Assembly (NCBI GenBank): GCA_043769295.1
Contig: JAYVJL010000051.1
Coordinates: 1-21,301 of the forward strand
Origin: Aalborgiella sp043769295
GTDB lineage: Bacteria; Pseudomonadota; Gammaproteobacteria; Burkholderiales; Burkholderiaceae_C
Direction: 5' to 3'
DNA length: 21,301 bases
Positions 15,064 through 21,301 of the stretch are shown here, piece after piece (within the stretch, counting starts at the first letter, position 1; every line of letters starts with the position of its first letter). The notes under the pieces are model-generated. The model worked only from the letters and a program-made list of their open reading frames with translations. It was not told where the DNA came from and made no database searches. The translations under genes were made by a program, and so were the position numbers.

Positions 15064-15069
15064 TATAAT
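15064..15069 (+). promoter_or_regulatory. Consensus -10 box upstream of the cytochrome c gene
   Basis: TATAAT stands 39 bases before the ATG at 15109. No clear -35 is seen at 16-18 bases upstream, so the assignment rests on the -10 and position. Confidence 0.45.
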
Positions 15070-15108
15070 CGTCTGTTATTCCCTCCTTTGCAGATTTTTG
15101 AGACCACC

Positions 15109-15702
15109 ATGAGCAATCAACACGAAGAAGAACACACTGGCCCCGTCAAAACACCTAAGCAAATGTTGCAATTGGTTTTTTTCTCATTTGTGATCCCTAT
15201 TTTTCTGATCATCGGGCTGGTTTACTATGTTGTTTCTGGCGCACGGCCCGGCAGCGTCAAAGACGGCTCTGATTCGGCCCAGGTGACATTGAGCGGCCTG
15301 AACAACATGGAACAGGACAAGGGTTTGGCGCTGCGGATCCAAAAAGTAGGCACCATAGAGATCAAAGATGCCAACCGCGCTTTGAAATCTGGCGAAGAAG
15401 TATTCAAAGCCCAATGTACAACTTGCCACACCGCTGGCGTAGCCGGCGCACCCAAGTTGGGTGATGTTGCCGCCTGGGGCGCACGTATCAAAACGGGTTA
15501 CGAGGCGTTGCTGACGTCTGCGCTCAAAGGCAAAGGCGCGATGGGCGCGCAAGGCGGTGGCGATTTTGACGATGTTGAAATTGCCCGCGCCGTGGTGTAC
15601 ATGACCAACGCCGCTGGTGGCAATTTTGCCGAACCAGCCGCTAAAGTCGCGGTGACGGCAGCGGATGCCACACCAGCCGCTGTCGCCCCAGCAGCCAAAT
15701 AA
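15109..15702 (+). CDS. Membrane-anchored c-type cytochrome (cytochrome c5-like)
   Basis: This 197-residue protein has a short cytoplasmic N-terminus, one membrane helix at about residues 20-43 (LQLVFFSFVIPIFLIIGLVYY), a periplasmic linker, and one cytochrome c domain. The heme site is Cys103-Thr-Thr-Cys106-His107 and the likely axial Met is Met145 in GAMGAQGG. The C-terminal tail is rich in Ala and Pro (APAAK). Cytochrome c5-type domains carry electrons between respiratory complexes and terminal oxidases. The helix is uncleaved, so the protein is tethered to the inner membrane. The ATG at 15109 was chosen over the TTG at 15088. A strong terminator follows. A monocistronic unit is likely. Confidence 0.9.
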   Translation: MSNQHEEEHTGPVKTPKQMLQLVFFSFVIPIFLIIGLVYYVVSGARPGSVKDGSDSAQVTLSGLNNMEQDKGLALRIQKVGTIEIKDANRALKSGEEVFKAQCTTCHTAGVAGAPKLGDVAAWGARIKTGYEALLTSALKGKGAMGAQGGGDFDDVEIARAVVYMTNAAGGNFAEPAAKVAVTAADATPAAVAPAAK

Positions 15703-15747
15703 GTCCCTGCATTCAGATCACCCGTCTTGGGTGCGCTCTGAAATGAC

Positions 15748-15791
15748 AAAACCGCTTTACAGCGATGAAAATCGCTTAAAGCGGTTTTTTT
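15748..15791 (+). terminator. Intrinsic terminator of the cytochrome c gene
   Basis: The arms at 15748-15766 (one bulged C at 15760) and 15771-15788 pair over 18 bp around a GAAA tetraloop, followed by T through 15791. The stem base AAAACCGC/GCGGTTTT gives runs on both strands. Confidence 0.9.
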
Positions 15792-15802
15792 AATGTCATT
15801 TA

Positions 15803-15851
15803 TGCTTACAGCCGGCGTATTTATTGCTTGAACTGCTATCTATTTGATAGT
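15803..15851 (-). repeat. Dispersed palindromic repeat, copy 6
   Basis: On the minus strand the core is AGCAATAAATACGCCGGC (from 15811-15828). GCTAT (15835-15839) and ATAG (15847-15850) with a 7-base spacer form the 5' stem. It lies between the cytochrome terminator and the end of the minus-strand gene at 15869. Confidence 0.8.
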
Positions 15852-15868
15852 AAATACCAAAATGACAA

Positions 15869-16429
15869 CTACAAAGACGCAGTGGCTTGCGCATGGTGCA
15901 GCTGTGGGCTGCGCACGTAGCCAAAGCGTCTGGGCAGCTCGGCGGCAGGCAGCTCCTGCGGCACCCACAGACCTTGCTCGATCGCATTAGCGGCGTAGCC
16001 CATGTCCTGGGTGTGCACCAAGCCAAAACCACTGGCGGCGTCCAGGTACAGGTGGCCGTGTTCATCCAATACACAGCGCTGCAATCGGGCGGGTGCGCCG
16101 GTATGATCATGCACGCTGAAGTCAGCGCTCACTCTCCAAATCAAGGGCGTAGCTTCTAGCTCCACATACACGCGCTGTGGGCCGTTTTGAAAGAACCATT
16201 GCCCTTTGGCATCGCTTTGCGCACTGTCGTCACAGGTGTAATTGCGCTGGATAAAATCGACCAGCTTCTCGTGCTTGAGCAGAGAACCTTTGGCCTCGGC
16301 AAACGGGCCCGCCGCCTGCACCCGGTCGTCCCGCATGTACCAGTTGCCGCGCGCGTCCAGCCCCAGCCAGCCGTAGCAGTGGGGCACGTTGGGCCATTTG
16401 GCCATGGCTTGTTTAACTATGTCGTCCAT
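15869..16429 (-). CDS. Conserved protein of unknown function
   Basis: This protein of 186 residues begins MDDIVKQAMAKWPNVPHCYGWLGLDARGNWYMRD. It contains several Trp, Tyr and Gly-rich segments (GQWFFQNGPQRVYVELE, RCVLDEHGHLYLDAASG) that suggest a beta-rich fold. There is no signal peptide or membrane segment. I recall similar uncharacterised proteins (a DUF294x-type family) in Burkholderiales, but cannot name the domain with certainty. It lies 55 bases after the yheT-like gene on the same strand and is probably co-transcribed. The start could also be the ATG at 16436-16438, three codons earlier. The chosen start has GGATGG at better distance. The function is unknown. Confidence 0.75.
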   Translation of the reverse strand: MDDIVKQAMAKWPNVPHCYGWLGLDARGNWYMRDDRVQAAGPFAEAKGSLLKHEKLVDFIQRNYTCDDSAQSDAKGQWFFQNGPQRVYVELEATPLIWRVSADFSVHDHTGAPARLQRCVLDEHGHLYLDAASGFGLVHTQDMGYAANAIEQGLWVPQELPAAELPRRFGYVRSPQLHHAQATASL

Positions 16430-16484
16430 CGATGTCATCCATCCGGCAATTATCAGACTTTGCAGGCGTCCGCGCTGGACAGGG

Positions 16485-17489
16485 TTACTGGATGTGCCCC
16501 GCCAGCCAAGCCGTCACGGCCTCGGGCATGGCTTGCACATGCGCTGGAAAGCGCCCCTGCGGGTAGCCCACATGGCCGCCATGCGCGGTGTGCCACAGGG
16601 TGACGTGGCGGCCGACCTGGCCTGTTTGTGGCAAAGACCGGGCGGGAATGAAAGGGTCGTTGATGGCGTTCAAGGCGAGCGCGGGCAGCTTGATGCGGTG
16701 CATGTGCGGTTTGGCCGAGGCACGCAGCCAATAGTCTTCGGTGTTTTTGAAGCCATGCACGGGGGCGGTGAAGACGTTGTCAAACGCATACAAATCATGG
16801 CTGACCAACAGCGCCTGCGGGTCAAACAGGCCTGGATTGAGCTTGAGACGCGCCATCGCCTTGGGTTTCATGCTGTTCAAAAACATGCGGGTGTAGACCA
16901 GGCGGTTGAAGCCCTGCCCAATGGCGTGGCCACTGGCGGCCAAGTCCAGCGGGGAGCAGACCGAGGCGACGGCTGCCACCGTTTGCGTGGCGGTCTCCCC
17001 CGCCTCCTGCGCCCAGCGCATGAGCGCGTTGCCACCCAAAGAGATACCCACGGCCAACAACGGGCCACCGCCGGCAGCAGTGTGGTCGGCCTGCAATTTG
17101 CCCAGCATCCAGCCGATTTCCTCAAAATCGCCCGAATGGTAGGCGCGTGGTGCGCGGTTGATTTCACCGCTGCAGCCCCTGAAATGGGGCACCGCATAGT
17201 CCCAGCCGTATTGCCTGGCAACTTGCGCAAACGCCAGCGCGTAATGGCTGGCAGACGAGCCTTCAAGGCCATGAAACAGGACCAGCAAAGGACGTTTTTG
17301 ATTCGCCGAGGGTACGGTCGCCCCAGCATGGGCGTAGTCCACATCGATGAAATCGTTGTCAGGCGTGGTCCAGCGGACGCGCTGGTAGGCTGCCGATGGC
17401 GTTTGTACCAGCGCACGGATGCTCACCACCGCTGGCCAGATGGTTTGCAGATTGCCACCGGGCAGCCAGTTGGGTGCTATATATTTCAT
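16485..17489 (-). CDS. YheT-family alpha/beta hydrolase
   Basis: This 334-residue protein shows the YheT/ABHD1-3 pattern: APNWLPGGNLQTIWPA at the N-terminus, the oxyanion segment LFHGLEGSS at about 71-79, HFRGCSGEINR, the nucleophile elbow GISLGGN with Ser150, and the likely acid Asp277 (NAINDPFIP) and base His305 (HGGHVGYPQG). The family contains esterases of unclear physiological substrate. The ATG at 17487-17489 lies inside the 5' stem of repeat copy 7, and an in-frame TAA stands three codons upstream. The first four codons (MKYI) are therefore repeat sequence. There is no visible Shine-Dalgarno. The domain is complete, so the gene may be functional despite this unusual start. Confidence 0.88.
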   Translation of the reverse strand: MKYIAPNWLPGGNLQTIWPAVVSIRALVQTPSAAYQRVRWTTPDNDFIDVDYAHAGATVPSANQKRPLLVLFHGLEGSSASHYALAFAQVARQYGWDYAVPHFRGCSGEINRAPRAYHSGDFEEIGWMLGKLQADHTAAGGGPLLAVGISLGGNALMRWAQEAGETATQTVAAVASVCSPLDLAASGHAIGQGFNRLVYTRMFLNSMKPKAMARLKLNPGLFDPQALLVSHDLYAFDNVFTAPVHGFKNTEDYWLRASAKPHMHRIKLPALALNAINDPFIPARSLPQTGQVGRHVTLWHTAHGGHVGYPQGRFPAHVQAMPEAVTAWLAGHIQ

Positions 17490-17535
17490 AGCTGTTTAGG
17501 TAGAAAATACGCCGGCTAGTGACATATTTAAGGTT
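17475..17535 (+). repeat. Dispersed palindromic repeat, copy 7, overlapping the yheT-like start
   Basis: GCTAT (17476-17480) and ATAGC (17488-17492) are separated by 7 bases. The core is diverged (GGTAGAAAATACGCCGGCTA). The repeat is read on the opposite strand as the first codons of the yheT-like gene. Confidence 0.8.
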
Positions 17536-17716
17536 TTTTTAAAAATTTTGAGTGCTTTCAATAAAATTTGGCATTTTTGCGACTTTATTCACCTTGGATC
17601 ACATGAACAGGCCTCCATCTGTGCTACTGTACCGTTTTTTGGTGACCTTTCTGCGTTGAAAGGCTTTCCATCCTTTGTCATTGCTTGTTTGCGGTACCGC
17701 AACTGAAAGGAACCCA

Positions 17717-18313
17717 ATGAAACGCTGGCTACTCATTTTGTCTGCTTTGATCACCTCTGCCACCCTTACCGGCTGCGGCTACAACGACTTCCAAAGCTTG
17801 GACGAGTCGTCCAAAGGCGCTTGGAGCGAGGTGCTGAACCAGTACCAGCGCCGTGCTGATCTGGTGCCCAACATCGTCGCCACCGTCAAAGGCGAGGCCA
17901 ATTTTGAGCAGGAAACGCTGACCAAAGTGATCGAGGCGCGCTCGAGAGCGACGGCGATCCAGGTCACCCCGGAGTTGCTGAACAACCCGGAAGCGATGAA
18001 AAAATTCCAAGCCGCGCAAGGCGAGCTGGGTAGCGCTTTGAGCCGCCTGATGGCGGTGAGCGAGGCCTACCCCAACCTCAAGTCCAACCAGGGTTTTAGC
18101 GACCTGCGCGTGCAGCTGGAAGGCACTGAAAACCGCATCACCGTGGCGCGAAACCGCTATATCAAGACGATCCAGGAGTACAACGTGTTGACACGCAGCT
18201 TCCCGACCAATTTGACCGCCATGCTGTTCAGCTACCAGCCAAAAGCGACGTTCACGGTAGAAAATGAAGCGGCAATTTCCAAACCACCGACGGTTGATTT
18301 TGGAAAAAAATAA
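17717..18313 (+). CDS. lemA: LemA-family lipoprotein
   Basis: This 198-residue protein has a lipoprotein signal with lipobox LTGC (Cys20), so the mature protein should be anchored to a membrane. The LemA domain follows: YNDFQSLDESSKGAWSEVLNQYQRRADLVPNIV, then VIEARSRA, LSRLMAVSEAYPNLKSNQGF, and ENRITVARNRYIKTIQEYNV, forming long helices. LemA proteins have no clear enzymatic role. They commonly stand next to TPM-domain genes, as here. GAAAGGA lies 6 bases before the ATG. The TPM gene follows after 33 bases, so lemA and the two TPM genes form one operon. The frame is open from 17675 but the signal peptide fixes the start. Confidence 0.92.
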   Translation: MKRWLLILSALITSATLTGCGYNDFQSLDESSKGAWSEVLNQYQRRADLVPNIVATVKGEANFEQETLTKVIEARSRATAIQVTPELLNNPEAMKKFQAAQGELGSALSRLMAVSEAYPNLKSNQGFSDLRVQLEGTENRITVARNRYIKTIQEYNVLTRSFPTNLTAMLFSYQPKATFTVENEAAISKPPTVDFGKK

Positions 18314-18346
18314 GCCTGAAGATCGATTGACGCACGCCGTTTGGCC

Positions 18347-19267
18347 ATGCTGAATCACTTGTCCCGACTTCTGGCATGCGCGTGCCTGGCTGCAGCAAGC
18401 GCGCTGCTGCCGGCCGCTTTTGCGCAAGAGCTGCAGGCGGTTCCAGCCTTGACAGGGCATGTGGTCGATACCACGGGCACACTGAATGCCGCACAAAAAT
18501 CGGGGCTGGAAGACAAGCTCACCGCCCTGGAAGCCGCCAAAGGCTCACAGGTCGTCGTGCTGATCGTGCCCACGGTGCAGCCGGAGGACATCGCCAGCTA
18601 CGCCAACCGCGTCGGCAACGTCTGGAAAATCGGCCGCAAAGACGTGGGCGATGGTGTTTTGCTGGTGGTTGCCAAAGAGGACCGCAAAGTCCGCATCGAA
18701 GTGGCCAAAACGCTGGAAGGCGCAATTCCCGATTTGGCGGCCAAGCGCATCATCAGCGAGGCCATCACGCCCAGGTTTAAAACTGGCGATTACGCGGGCG
18801 GCCTGTCGGCTGGCGTGGACCAGCTCACAGCACGCATCAAGGGCGAGACCTTGCCTGAAGTTGCCACTGCGCAGACGGGCAATCCCTTGGGCGGCTTGCT
18901 GGGCGGCTTTGACTGGATGGATCTGGCTATCTTCTTGTTTTTTGCAGTGCCGATTGGTGGCGCTGTCGCCAAAAGTGTCTTTGGACAAAAACTCGGTTCC
19001 TTGCTGACCGGTGGTGGCGTTGGCTTTTTGGCTTTTCTGGCGACCAGCAGTTTGCTGATTGCTGGCATGGCGGGTATCGCGGCCCTGTTGTTTGCGCTCT
19101 TTTTCGCAGGCATGTCTATACTCCCTTCGGGCGGCCGTGGTCGGGGTGGCAATGGTGGTTTTGGTGGTTTTGGAGGCGGCGGTGGCGGGGGTTTCAGCGG
19201 CGGCGGCGGGTTTAGCTCGGGCGGCGGCGGTGATTTTGGCGGCGGCGGCGCTTCAGGCGATTGGTGA
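18347..19267 (+). CDS. TPM-domain membrane protein, YgcG-like, with a Gly-rich tail
   Basis: This 306-residue protein has a signal peptide (MLNHLSRLLACACLAAASALL, cleavage near AFAQ), followed by a TPM domain (residues about 35-165) with GHVVDTTGTLNAAQKSGLEDKL, VVVLIVPTVQPEDI, and GDGVLLVVAKEDRKVRIEV. Two to three membrane helices follow (DLAIFLFFAVPIGGAV and LAFLATSSLLIAGMAGIAALLFALFFAG). The C-terminal tail is a run of Gly, Phe and Ser (19138-19260) ending GGGASGDW, as in YgcG-family proteins. The TPM domain is periplasmic. TPM domains are linked to phosphatase-like activity or membrane protein quality control, but the bacterial role is unsettled. The start at 18347 replaces the TTG two codons earlier. 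Confidence 0.88.
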   Translation: MLNHLSRLLACACLAAASALLPAAFAQELQAVPALTGHVVDTTGTLNAAQKSGLEDKLTALEAAKGSQVVVLIVPTVQPEDIASYANRVGNVWKIGRKDVGDGVLLVVAKEDRKVRIEVAKTLEGAIPDLAAKRIISEAITPRFKTGDYAGGLSAGVDQLTARIKGETLPEVATAQTGNPLGGLLGGFDWMDLAIFLFFAVPIGGAVAKSVFGQKLGSLLTGGGVGFLAFLATSSLLIAGMAGIAALLFALFFAGMSILPSGGRGRGGNGGFGGFGGGGGGGFSGGGGFSSGGGGDFGGGGASGDW

Positions 19268-19278
19268 GCAGCTCAACT

Positions 19279-19812
19279 ATGTTCAACAAAATCCTCACCC
19301 TGTTCAAACACCGCTGGCTGGATGCGTCGGATAGCCGCAAAGCCATCTCGCACGACATGGCCAAACGCCTGATGCAGCGCGTTGCCGCCAGCGAACACCG
19401 GCACAGCGGCGAGATCCGCATCTGTGTCGAAGCGGGTTTGCCCATGAGCTATGTCTGGCGTCATGTGTGGCACAAAACGCCGCTGCGCCATGTTATCCGT
19501 GAACGCGCCATCATGATGTTTGGCAAACTGCGGATTTGGGACACCGTGAACAACAATGGTGTCTTGATTTACCTGCAGCTTGCTGAACATGCCATCGAGC
19601 TGGTGGCCGACCGCGGCATCAACGAATGCATAACCCAAGCGGAATGGCAAGCCATGGTGCAACGCCTGGGCAAAGCCCTGCGCGAGAGCCGTTTTGAAGA
19701 TGGGTTGACAGAGGCGCTGGAGGAAGTATCTGCCCTGCTGGTGCAGTATTATCCCTTGCAAGACGGTGAAGCGCATCGCAACGAGCTGCCAAACGTGCCT
19801 GTGCTGGGCTGA
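19279..19812 (+). CDS. TPM-domain protein, soluble
   Basis: This 177-residue protein is a second TPM-domain protein. Features include HDMAKRLMQRVAASEHRHSGEIRICVEAGLP near residues 25-55, the ERAIMMFGKLRIWDTVNNNGVLIYLQLAEHAIELVADRGI block near 77-117 and a helical end. It has no signal peptide and no Gly-rich tail, in contrast to the preceding gene. It starts 12 bases after that gene's stop at ATG 19279. A GTG at 19264, overlapping the previous stop, is an alternative. It completes the lemA-TPM-TPM operon and is followed by a terminator. It may act on the cytoplasmic side, complementing the periplasmic protein. This is inference. Confidence 0.85.
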   Translation: MFNKILTLFKHRWLDASDSRKAISHDMAKRLMQRVAASEHRHSGEIRICVEAGLPMSYVWRHVWHKTPLRHVIRERAIMMFGKLRIWDTVNNNGVLIYLQLAEHAIELVADRGINECITQAEWQAMVQRLGKALRESRFEDGLTEALEEVSALLVQYYPLQDGEAHRNELPNVPVLG

Positions 19813-19857
19813 AACGGATGGGATGAGGCGGGCATCACCCACATATCATCCACACAT

Positions 19858-19887
19858 AAAAAAGCCCCACATCGTGGGGCTTTTTTT
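19858..19887. terminator. Bidirectional terminator between the TPM operon and atpC
   Basis: A6 then GCCCCAC (19864-19870), loop ATC, GTGGGGC (19874-19880), and T7 (19881-19887). It acts on both strands. A second perfect inverted repeat CCCACTGC/GCAGTGGG (19891-19898 and 19905-19912) stands between it and atpC. Confidence 0.93.
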
Positions 19888-19927
19888 GTGCCCACTGCGC
19901 ATGTGCAGTGGGGAGGCGTGTATTCGT

Positions 19928-20344
19928 TTACTTATTGTGGCGGAATTTACGTAAAGCAGCAATTTGAGCGGCCATCGCAAACAACTCGGACTGTGCTTTG
20001 GCGATATCGAGTTCGCCTTTGGCATTTTTGAGTGCTTCTTCCGCAGCTGCCTTGGCTTCGTTGGCTTTCTCTTCGTCCAGATCCTTGCCGCGAATCGCCG
20101 TGTCAGACAACACAGTCACGCAATTTGGCTGAACTTCGATGATACCGCCAGCCACGAAAATGAATTCTTCGCTGCCGTCTTCTTTTTCAATCCGCACTGA
20201 ACCGGCTTTGATGCGAGAAATCAGCGGCGTGTGGCGGGGGTAAATGCCGAGTTCGCCCGCTTCACCCGGCAAAGCCACAAACTTGGCCTCACCCGAGAAG
20301 ATGGACTCTTCTGCACTGACCACATCAACGTGGATGGTGTTCAT
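19928..20344 (-). CDS. atpC: ATP synthase F1 epsilon subunit
   Basis: This 138-residue protein has the N-terminal beta-sandwich (MNTIHVDVVSAEESIFSGEAKFVALPGEAGELGIYPRH) and the C-terminal two-helix part (AKAAAEEALKNAKGELD, ALRKFRHNK). The epsilon subunit connects the gamma stalk to the c-ring and can inhibit ATP hydrolysis through its C-terminal helices. The ATG at 20342-20344 is 3 bases after the atpD stop, in the usual atp operon order, where it is the last gene. Two hairpins and a terminator follow. Confidence 0.96.
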   Translation of the reverse strand: MNTIHVDVVSAEESIFSGEAKFVALPGEAGELGIYPRHTPLISRIKAGSVRIEKEDGSEEFIFVAGGIIEVQPNCVTVLSDTAIRGKDLDEEKANEAKAAAEEALKNAKGELDIAKAQSELFAMAAQIAALRKFRHNK

Positions 20345-20347
20345 GGT

Positions 20348-21301
20348 TTAAACCTTTTTTGCTTTTTCGAAGGCTTCGTCGATGGTTCCGACCATGTAGA
20401 ACGCTTGCTCTGGCAGGTGGTCACACTCGCCATTCACGATCATCTTGAAACCACGAATGGTTTCGGCCAAGGGCACGTACTTACCTGGAGAACCGGTAAA
20501 CACCTCGGCCACATGGAACGGCTGGCTCAGGAAACGCTGGATTTTACGGGCGCGCGCCACAGCCAGTTTGTCTTCGGGTGCCAAGTCGTCCATACCCATG
20601 ATCGCGATGATGTCGCGCAGTTCACGGTAACGCTGCAAGGTACCCTGCACAGCGCGGGCTGTGTTGTAGTGGTCTTCGCCCACGACGTTAGGTGACAACT
20701 GGCGGCTGGTGGAGTCCAAAGGATCAACCGCTGGGTAGATACCCAAAGAAGCGATGTCACGAGACAACACCACGGTGGAGTCCAAATGCGCAAAGGTTGT
20801 CGCTGGTGATGGGTCGGTCAAGTCATCCGCAGGCACGTAAACGGCTTGGATGGACGTGATAGAACCGACTTTGGTAGACGTAATGCGCTCTTGCAAACGA
20901 CCCATTTCTTCGGCCAGTGTTGGCTGGTAGCCCACAGCGGAAGGCATACGACCCAACAAGGCGGACACTTCGGTACCGGCCAAGGTGTAACGGTAGATGT
21001 TGTCAACGAAGAACAACACGTCTTTGCCTTCGTCACGGAAAGATTCGGCAATGGTCAAACCTGTCAAGGCCACGCGCAAACGGTTGCCTGGTGGCTCGTT
21101 CATCTGACCGTAAACCATCGCAACTTTGGATTCTTCGAGGTTTTCCAAGTTCACCACGCCAGAGTCAGCCATCTCGTGGTAGAAGTCGTTACCCTCACGC
21201 GTACGCTCACCCACACCCGCAAACACGGACAAACCGCTGTGTGCTTTGGCGATGTTGTTGATCAGTTCCATCATGTTCACGGTCTTGCCCACACCCGCGC
21301 C
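20348..21301 (-). CDS. atpD: ATP synthase F1 beta subunit (partial, N-terminus outside window)
   Basis: The frame is open to the window end at 21301, which reads into the Walker A loop (GAGVGKT, with Lys and Thr for phosphate and Mg binding). Next come GVGERTREGNDFYHEM, and DVLFFVDNIYR for Walker B. ALLGRMPSAVGYQPTLAEEMG and VYVPADDLTDPSPATTFAHLD are the typical beta-subunit motifs. It is the catalytic subunit of the F1 head. About 317 C-terminal residues are visible. Roughly 150 N-terminal residues lie beyond the window. atpC follows after 3 bases. The call is unambiguous. Confidence 0.97.
   Translation of the reverse strand, partial: GAGVGKTVNMMELINNIAKAHSGLSVFAGVGERTREGNDFYHEMADSGVVNLENLEESKVAMVYGQMNEPPGNRLRVALTGLTIAESFRDEGKDVLFFVDNIYRYTLAGTEVSALLGRMPSAVGYQPTLAEEMGRLQERITSTKVGSITSIQAVYVPADDLTDPSPATTFAHLDSTVVLSRDIASLGIYPAVDPLDSTSRQLSPNVVGEDHYNTARAVQGTLQRYRELRDIIAIMGMDDLAPEDKLAVARARKIQRFLSQPFHVAEVFTGSPGKYVPLAETIRGFKMIVNGECDHLPEQAFYMVGTIDEAFEKAKKV

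Noticed and set aside
19138..19260. GC-rich simple repeat (GGCGGC-type)
   Set aside because: It codes for the Gly-rich tail normal for YgcG-type proteins, so it needs no separate explanation.

Overview
The window reads as chromosome of a betaproteobacterium of the family Comamonadaceae (Rhodoferax/Polaromonas-like). This rests on gene content and protein style: a torF-glnK-amtB nitrogen block, pobA with an IclR-type pobR, malate synthase G, a RhlG-like SDR, and a dispersed intergenic repeat of a kind I recall from that family. No database search was possible, so the placement is inference. Most of the window is ordinary core metabolism.

Layout. 1-313 is the 3' end of malate synthase G (glcB). 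314-1362 is a PIN-toxin/antitoxin pair bracketed by two ~94-bp direct repeats. 1386-2171 holds an S4-domain RNA-binding protein (hslR) and a [2Fe-2S] ferredoxin. 2219-4101 (minus) holds a D-lactate dehydrogenase-type flavoprotein and a hotdog thioesterase. 4308-5876 is a family-5 ABC-transporter solute-binding protein, ending at a shared terminator. 5978-8790 (minus) is the nitrogen operon torF-like porin, PII protein and AmtB, behind a candidate sigma-54 promoter. 9051-10601 is comM/yifB. 10727-12871 is the divergent 4-hydroxybenzoate pair pobA/pobR. 12895-13689 (minus) is an SDR reductase. 14026-14193 is a 55-residue basic protein. 14517-14901 is a frameshifted TIR-like gene. 14934-15009 is tRNA-Arg(CCG). 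15109-15702 is a membrane-anchored cytochrome c. 15869-17489 (minus) is a yheT-like hydrolase plus an uncharacterised protein. 17717-19812 is a lemA/TPM/TPM operon. 19928-21301 (minus) is the end of the ATP synthase operon (atpD partial, atpC).

The most interesting signal is a dispersed repeat with seven copies: a stem GCTAT-N7-ATAGC, a core close to GGCAATAAATACGCCGGCTA, and a variable 3' stem. Two copies flank the toxin-antitoxin module together with a duplicated terminator-like hairpin. One copy lies in frame inside pobR and encodes about 15 residues of the effector-binding domain. One copy supplies the start codon of the yheT-like gene. This suggests a mobile or recombinogenic palindromic element that has been taken into coding sequence. 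The second lead is the orphan TIR-like gene, of the kind found in Thoeris-type defence, which is disrupted by a one-base frameshift in a T6 run.
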